Of a stretch of 10,614 bases of DNA, positions 6,436-10,614 are shown one piece after another. The stretch is from assembly GCA_002333205.1 (NCBI GenBank), contig DDAD01000140.1:15781-26394 (forward strand), in the 5' to 3' direction. The stretch is from Pedobacter sp. UBA2067. Its GTDB lineage: Bacteria; Bacteroidota; Bacteroidia; Sphingobacteriales; Sphingobacteriaceae. Position 1 is the stretch's first letter. Each line of letters begins with the position of its first letter. The translations under genes were made by a program, and so were the position numbers. The notes under the pieces were generated by a model. That model saw only the letters and a program-made list of their open reading frames with translations. It was not told the DNA's origin and did not search any database.

Positions 6436-7704
6436 CTATTTTTTGGTGCTGCTCTCTTTTTTAGCTTTTGGTGCCGCTGTTTTGCTGGCCGCTTTTGCAG
6501 GCTTCGCAGCTTTTTCAGCTTTAGGCTTTTCAGCTGTTGAAGATTTAGCTGGCGCTGCCTTAGTTGCAGTGGTTTTCTTTTCAGCTGCAGGTGCCTCTTT
6601 TTCCTCCGTTTCTACTTTCGCTGCAGCTTTGGATTTGGTGCTTTTCGCGCCGCCTGTGCTTTTTGCCTTGGTCGTTTTCTTTTCCGGCTCCAGTTCTACA
6701 GGCGCGGCTAGTTCTTCAGTTACCGGAATTTCTTCAGCTGCATCAATCTTAATCTTTGCACCTGCTTTTACGGAACCTTTAACATATTCACCCCAGGTCA
6801 GGTTGTCCTGATTTGGTTTATGTGCCCTTGCACGTTCAATGGCATACAAGGCGGAATGTTCGATTACCCAGTTGAAGTTTTCTTCGCCCACACTGGTAAT
6901 TTCTGCATCCGGAGCAGGATTACAAAAATCAATTGCATAAGGTACACCATCACGTACGGCGAATTCTACCGTATTGAAATCATAACCCAGGTGCTGATTC
7001 AGCTTGATCACATAATCATGCATGGTCTGCAACAATTCCTCGCTGGATGGTGCCTTATCAACGGCATAACGCAAATGGAATGGGTTGTTCGGTTCGTACT
7101 GCATAATGCGCACATATTTGCCCCCAATGCAATAGCAGCGATAGTACTCTTCAAATTTGATTTCTTCCTGCAGCATCATTACCAGTTGCTTAGTTTCCTT
7201 ATGCTTTTCAAAGAAATCTTCTTTATCTGCTATCTTGTAAACATCCTTCCAGCCACCACCGTCAAAAGGTTTCATGTAGGCCGGGAAGCCGATGTGTTCA
7301 AAGATCGCATCCCAGTTCAGCGGATAAGCCAGGTTGCTGAAGGACTCATCAGTCGTATCTGTTGGCAACTCTCTGGAAGGGATCAATGCTGTTTTTGGTA
7401 CCGGAATGCCCAGCTTCACGGCCAGTGCATTGTTAAAAAACTTCTCGTCGGCACTCCACCAGAAGGGATTGTTGATCACTGCAGTACCTGTGATGGCAGC
7501 ATTTTTCATTGCAGACCGGTAAAATGGTACGCCTTGAGAAATACGGTCCAGTATCACAGCGTAATCCAGTGGTTCAGCCTGGAAAATTTTGTCAATGCTC
7601 ACATATTCCGCAACAAATTCTCCCTCGGCAAGCTCGTTCACACGGTTCACGAAGGCTTCCGGGAAGGATCTTTCTTGTCCGAATAAAATTCCAATTTTTT
7701 TCAT
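6436..7704 (-). CDS. ATP-grasp ligase with Lys/Ala-rich C-terminal tail
   Basis: Residues 1 to about 315 form an ATP-grasp protein distantly like RimK and D-Ala-D-Ala ligases. The N-terminus KKIGILFGQERSFP resembles a pre-ATP-grasp Rossmann unit, YMKPFDGGGWKDVYKI (143-158) holds a nucleotide-binding Lys and Gly loop, and LQEEIKFEEYYRCY (178-191) is the hinge and following strand. EFAVRDGVPYAIDFCNPAPD (247-266) carries metal-binding Glu247, Asp259 and Asn262. It should ligate a carboxylate to an amine using ATP. Residues from about 322 to 422 are a low-complexity tail, first acidic, then Lys/Ala/Thr/Pro/Ser-rich in the style of a histone H1 tail, with no predicted fold. The gene lies 21 nt after the esterase gene and 21 nt before the GCS2-type gene. 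Substrates are unknown; the tail may bind a polyanion or be itself modified. Confidence 0.88.
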   Translation of the reverse strand: MKKIGILFGQERSFPEAFVNRVNELAEGEFVAEYVSIDKIFQAEPLDYAVILDRISQGVPFYRSAMKNAAITGTAVINNPFWWSADEKFFNNALAVKLGIPVPKTALIPSRELPTDTTDESFSNLAYPLNWDAIFEHIGFPAYMKPFDGGGWKDVYKIADKEDFFEKHKETKQLVMMLQEEIKFEEYYRCYCIGGKYVRIMQYEPNNPFHLRYAVDKAPSSEELLQTMHDYVIKLNQHLGYDFNTVEFAVRDGVPYAIDFCNPAPDAEITSVGEENFNWVIEHSALYAIERARAHKPNQDNLTWGEYVKGSVKAGAKIKIDAAEEIPVTEELAAPVELEPEKKTTKAKSTGGAKSTKSKAAAKVETEEKEAPAAEKKTTATKAAPAKSSTAEKPKAEKAAKPAKAASKTAAPKAKKESSTKK

Positions 7705-7725
7705 CGTTGATGCTTTTTAGTTTTT

Positions 7726-8430
7726 TTATAGTTTAGATAGGTAGTCTGGAAACATCTCCCGCCATATCGGCCAGTCATGGTCGGCATTGGGCCGGATGTC
7801 TAACCAATGGGTGATGCCCTTATGATTTAATATTTCTGATAATTGCTCATTATACGACCTGCAGATGTCGCGGTCTGACGTGCCAAGCACAATCTTCATG
7901 TTCCAAAGCTCGGGGTTGTTTGCTGCCGGTAGGTAATCCACCGGATTGTGGAAGTAAACCTCTTCATCGTAAAAACCATCAAACTGTCCGCGAATATCGA
8001 ATGCGCCACTCATGCTAAACATATGTGAAACCAGCCATGGGTAGCGAAAAGCAAAATTCGCAGCGTGATAACCACCGAAGCTGCAACCTGCAGTAATCAC
8101 CTTGTGATGTCCGGTATCATTTTGCGCCCGGGAAACCACTTCCTCCAGCAACATTTTATCATACCAGACGTGGTTCCGGATTCTTTCCGCAGGATGTACG
8201 CCTTTGTTGTAAAAGCTCAAGTGATCTATGCCATCCGGACAGTATACCTTTACCTGGCCTGAATTGATGAAATGCTGAATGGAATCAATAAGTTTGAAGT
8301 CTTTGTTCTCGTAATAACGACCCTGACTGGTTGGAAATAAAAGGATCGGAAAGCCGCCATGCCCGAAGGTTAGCATGTCAATGTCCATACTCAGGTTTGG
8401 ACTATACCATTTAATGTATTCTTCCTGCAT
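7726..8430 (-). CDS. Esterase-family alpha/beta hydrolase
   Basis: This 234-residue protein is a serine hydrolase of the putative-esterase group (compact alpha/beta hydrolase resembling COG4947). The nucleophile elbow is AGCSFGGYHAANF (114-126) with Ser117 in a GxSxG motif. Probable acid residues are Asp186 or Asp188 in LGTSDRD, and the catalytic His is probably His218 in NADHDW. FPTSQGR (32-38) would form the oxyanion region. No signal peptide is present, so it should act in the cytoplasm. It is the first gene of the minus-strand row, directly downstream of the divergent promoter region, with the ATP-grasp gene starting 21 nt after its stop. A role in releasing, trimming or activating the product of the ligases is inferred from this position; the substrate is unknown. 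Confidence 0.9.
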   Translation of the reverse strand: MQEEYIKWYSPNLSMDIDMLTFGHGGFPILLFPTSQGRYYENKDFKLIDSIQHFINSGQVKVYCPDGIDHLSFYNKGVHPAERIRNHVWYDKMLLEEVVSRAQNDTGHHKVITAGCSFGGYHAANFAFRYPWLVSHMFSMSGAFDIRGQFDGFYDEEVYFHNPVDYLPAANNPELWNMKIVLGTSDRDICRSYNEQLSEILNHKGITHWLDIRPNADHDWPIWREMFPDYLSKL

Positions 8431-8470
8431 AGAAGTAATTTAGATAATAAGATACGGAGAACTTCTCTTT

Positions 8471-8493
8471 AACAAGAATACGATTCTTTTGTT
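8471..8493. promoter_or_regulatory. Inverted repeat in the divergent promoter region, possible operator
   Basis: AAGAAT (8474-8479) and ATTCTT (8483-8488) form a perfect 6-bp inverted repeat with a 3-bp spacer. Flanking AAC (8471-8473) and GTT (8491-8493) extend it imperfectly. On the minus strand 8480-8473 reads TATTCTTG, a one-mismatch version of the TAnnTTTG promoter element about 43 bp upstream of the esterase start, so a bound regulator could block it. The region 8431-8562 between the two divergent hydrolase genes otherwise shows no clear promoter. Confidence 0.4.
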
Positions 8494-8562
8494 GCTGAAA
8501 AGCGTTCATAATGCAAAAAATATTGGACCTCGCGGATTCTTTTTATTTCCAAATTCTGGATT

Positions 8563-9414
8563 ATGGAAAACATTTTGCTAAAGGCGCTTGTAAATAGGTT
8601 AACTATGGTGATCCCCGAACTGAAAATCAATACATATACCCTGAAGTCTACAGCACTAAAGCGCGTAGTGGAGTACCTCGTTTATGTGCCTGCAGGTGTT
8701 TCTACGCAGGTCCCGATGAACTTGCTTTTACTAAATGATGGGCAGGACGCGGAAGGACTTCAGCTCCGGGAAACGCTTGAAGAGCTGCATGCCAGCCAGC
8801 GGATTGATCCACTGATCGTAGTTGCCATTAAGTGCTCCGACGACAGGATGAATGAATATGGGGTAGCCGGCCGGCCTGATTTCCAGAATCGGGGTTCAAA
8901 AGCGGATCTTTATGACAGCTTTATTATTACAGAACTGCTTCCTCAGCTGGAAAAGAAACTGAACCTGAAAAATAAAGCTAAAGTTGGCTTTGCGGGTTTC
9001 TCGCTGGGCGGGCTTAGCGCATTTGATATTGCCTGGCGCCACAGTCAGATCTTTGACGTTGTCGGTGCATTTTCCGCCTCTTTCTGGTGGCGAACAAAGG
9101 ATTTGAATGACGGCTATACGCCTGAAGATCGGATCATGCATCAGGTGATCCGGGAAACCAGCCATAAGCCGGAGCTCAAAGTATGGTTGATGACCGGTAC
9201 GGAAGATGAAACCGAAGATCGGAATCATAACTTCATTATAGACTCTATTGACGACACGATCGACGTGATTAAAGAATTGATGGATAAAGGTTATACCCGG
9301 CCGGAGGAGGTGTTTTATTATGAGATGGTTGGCGGCCGTCATGAAGTGCCATGCTGGGCCAAGGCACTACCTGCCTTCCTTTGCTGGGCCTTCCCAAGAA
9401 CGGCAGTCTTTTAG
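8563..9414 (+). CDS. Enterochelin-esterase-like alpha/beta hydrolase
   Basis: This 283-residue protein belongs to the putative-esterase group that includes Fes-like and esterase D-like hydrolases. VEYLVYVPAGV (36-46) begins the core, LLLLNDGQDAEG (54-65) is the oxyanion-side loop, GFAGFSLGGLSAFD (142-155) is the elbow with Ser147, LMTGTEDETEDRN (209-221) offers the acid (probably Asp215 or Asp219), and GGRHEVPCW (257-265) supplies His260. No signal peptide is evident. The ATG at 8563 is given as start, but an in-frame ATG at 8605 (residue 15) is also possible: a weak AGG lies upstream of it and a 28-codon open frame ends 7 nt before it. It is divergent from the other hydrolase gene and ends 79 bp before typA. 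It may belong to the ligase cluster; siderophore hydrolysis is an alternative, though no siderophore genes are near. Confidence 0.88.
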   Translation: MENILLKALVNRLTMVIPELKINTYTLKSTALKRVVEYLVYVPAGVSTQVPMNLLLLNDGQDAEGLQLRETLEELHASQRIDPLIVVAIKCSDDRMNEYGVAGRPDFQNRGSKADLYDSFIITELLPQLEKKLNLKNKAKVGFAGFSLGGLSAFDIAWRHSQIFDVVGAFSASFWWRTKDLNDGYTPEDRIMHQVIRETSHKPELKVWLMTGTEDETEDRNHNFIIDSIDDTIDVIKELMDKGYTRPEEVFYYEMVGGRHEVPCWAKALPAFLCWAFPRTAVF

Positions 9415-9442
9415 TATCAAGATATTAGCCTTTTCTATAGGC

Positions 9443-9462
9443 GGTTTTTACGATTAAAAACC
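9443..9462. promoter_or_regulatory. Perfect 8-bp palindrome upstream of typA
   Basis: GGTTTTTA (9443-9450) and TAAAAACC (9455-9462) are exact reverse complements around a 4-bp CGAT centre. It ends one base before the typA -7 element and covers the area where a -33 element would sit. It could be an operator, or a weak AT-rich terminator for the upstream hydrolase gene; the lack of a following T-run and the low GC argue against an efficient terminator. Confidence 0.45.
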
Positions 9463-9463
9463 T

Positions 9464-9471
9464 TATCTTTG
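9464..9471 (+). promoter_or_regulatory. Bacteroidota -7 promoter element for typA
   Basis: TATCTTTG matches TAnnTTTG completely. It lies 22 bp before the typA start, which implies a short leader of roughly 15-18 nt. No TTG-type -33 element is clear upstream. The complete motif, close spacing and location in front of a housekeeping gene make this the best promoter call in the window. Confidence 0.72.
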
Positions 9472-9493
9472 CGCCAAAATACAGGCGCATTTT

Positions 9494-10614
9494 ATGCAAA
9501 AAATTAGAAACATAGCTATTATAGCACACGTCGATCACGGGAAAACCACCTTGGTTGATAAAATTTTACACACTTGTTCCATTTTTCGTGACAACGAGCA
9601 AACAGGTGATTTGATTCTTGACAATAATGATCTGGAGCGTGAACGAGGGATTACCATCGTTTCTAAGAACGTTTCCGTACGGTACAAAGACTATAAAATC
9701 AACATTATTGATACTCCTGGTCACGCGGACTTCGGCGGTGAGGTTGAACGGGTGTTAAAAATGGCAGACGGTGTATTGTTGCTTTGTGACGCTTTCGAAG
9801 GTGCCATGCCACAAACCCGTTTCGTAACGCAAAAAGCTTTGGCATTAGGTCTTAAGCCTATTGTTGTTGTAAATAAAGTAGATAAAGAAAACTGTCGCCC
9901 GGAAGAGGTATATGAGCAAATCTTTGAATTGTTCTTCAACCTTGAGGCTACAGAAGATCAGTTGGACTTCCCTGTAATTTACGGTTCATCTAAACAAGGA
10001 TGGATGAGTACAGATTACAAACAACCTACAACTGACTTGTTCCCATTATTGGATGCCGTTGTTGCTTCAATCCCTGCAGCACCAACCAATGAAGGAACAT
10101 TACAAATGCAAATCACTTCTCTTGATTATTCTTCTTTCGTAGGTCGTATCGCAATTGGTCGTGTACACCGCGGTACCATCAAAGAAAACCAGCCGATAAC
10201 GTTGATTAAACGTGATGGTAAAATGGTTAAATCAAGAGTAAAAGAACTATATACTTTTGAAGGTCTTGGTAAAATCAGAGCTACTGAAGTAGCATCTGGT
10301 GATATCTGTGCTGTAGTTGGTATTGAAGGTTTTGAAATTGGCGATACCATCGCAGATTTTGATGCACCAGAACAACTGCCGGTAATCAGTATCGATGAGC
10401 CTACAATGAACATGTTGTTCACCATCAATAACTCTCCTTTCTTCGGTAAAGAAGGTAAATTCGTTACTTCTCAACGTATGAAAGAGCGTCTGTACAAAGA
10501 GATGGAGAAAAACCTTGCTTTGAAGGTTGTTGAAACCGAATCTCCTGATGCTTATCTGGTATACGGAAGGGGTATTCTGCATTTATCCGTATTGATCGAA
10601 ACCATGCGTCGTGA
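9494..10614 (+). CDS. typA: Translational GTPase TypA/BipA, 3' end outside window
   Basis: This is a ribosome-associated translational GTPase of the EF-G/LepA group, involved in ribosome assembly and stress or cold growth in other bacteria. The window holds 373 codons plus two bases; the whole protein is usually about 600 residues, so the C-terminal part is missing because of the window edge. GTPase motifs are complete: AHVDHGKTT (11-19), RERGITI (49-55) with Thr54, DTPGHADFGGEVERV (73-87), and NKVD (127-130). Domain II follows at about 205-300 (ITSLDYSSFVGRIAIGRVHRG), then the start of domain III, with NNSPFFGKEGKFVTS a TypA-typical segment that separates it from EF-G and LepA. The start gives the standard N-terminus (MQKIRNIAIIAHVDHG). 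No Shine-Dalgarno sequence is seen, but a full TAnnTTTG promoter motif lies 22 bp upstream. Confidence 0.97.
   Translation, partial: MQKIRNIAIIAHVDHGKTTLVDKILHTCSIFRDNEQTGDLILDNNDLERERGITIVSKNVSVRYKDYKINIIDTPGHADFGGEVERVLKMADGVLLLCDAFEGAMPQTRFVTQKALALGLKPIVVVNKVDKENCRPEEVYEQIFELFFNLEATEDQLDFPVIYGSSKQGWMSTDYKQPTTDLFPLLDAVVASIPAAPTNEGTLQMQITSLDYSSFVGRIAIGRVHRGTIKENQPITLIKRDGKMVKSRVKELYTFEGLGKIRATEVASGDICAVVGIEGFEIGDTIADFDAPEQLPVISIDEPTMNMLFTINNSPFFGKEGKFVTSQRMKERLYKEMEKNLALKVVETESPDAYLVYGRGILHLSVLIETMRR

Noticed and set aside
6230..6811. A 193-codon very hydrophobic open frame on the plus strand that looks like a membrane protein
   Set aside because: It is antisense to the Lys/Ala-rich tail; Lys and Ala codons read backwards give Phe, Leu, Ala and Ser, which creates a false membrane profile.
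6820..7686. A 288-codon open frame on the plus strand, antisense to the ATP-grasp gene
   Set aside because: The minus strand encodes clear ATP-grasp motifs across the same stretch, and the antisense product has no recognisable motif and an unnatural Cys/His/Phe-rich composition. It is a shadow of the coding strand.
8896..9342. A 148-codon open frame on the minus strand within the second hydrolase gene
   Set aside because: It is antisense to the conserved hydrolase motifs and shows no domain or credible start context.

Overview
The window looks like chromosomal DNA of a Bacteroidota bacterium, most likely a Sphingobacteriaceae member (Pedobacter or Mucilaginibacter type). Supporting signs are family-level: a Bacteroidota-style promoter motif TAnnTTTG in front of typA and the YceI gene, general lack of Shine-Dalgarno sequences, a small FeoB-associated Cys-rich type membrane protein next to a Crp/Fnr regulator, and the character of the proteins. 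This placement is inference; no rRNA or other decisive marker is present.

Layout. On the plus strand at the left are ispF (MEP isoprenoid pathway) and a small Ser/Asp/Gly-rich lipoprotein, closed by a strong bidirectional terminator at 938-962. From there to 8430 every gene is on the minus strand. In transcription order (right to left) these are an esterase-family hydrolase, an ATP-grasp ligase with a long Lys/Ala-rich tail, a GCS2/YbdK carboxylate-amine ligase, a class I glutamine amidotransferase-like protein, a second and divergent ATP-grasp-like protein, a 54-residue Cys-rich membrane protein, a Crp/Fnr-type regulator, a YceI-family protein and a pirin. To the right, on the plus strand, are a second serine hydrolase (enterochelin-esterase/Fes-like), divergent from the first across a 132-bp promoter region, and typA/bipA, cut off by the window edge.

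The main point of interest is the cluster from 8430 to 3281, possibly joined by the divergent hydrolase up to 9414. Its members are separated by 21, 21, 3 and 2 nt. Two ATP-grasp proteins, a GCS2-type ligase and a glutaminase-like domain all belong to fold families that form or supply amide bonds, and the two hydrolases could trim, release or unload a product. The natural reading is an amidoligase pathway making or modifying a small peptide-like metabolite or a protein. Substrate and product cannot be read from the sequence. The Lys/Ala/Pro/Thr tail of the first ATP-grasp protein is an unusual addition and could be a nucleic-acid or polyanion binding tail, or a modification target.

The pirin-YceI pair overlaps by one base and has its own promoter-like motif, so it forms a separate or internally promoted unit downstream of the Crp/Fnr gene. 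No tRNA, rRNA, CRISPR array, insertion sequence or phage gene is visible, and no gene-free stretch exceeds 300 bases.
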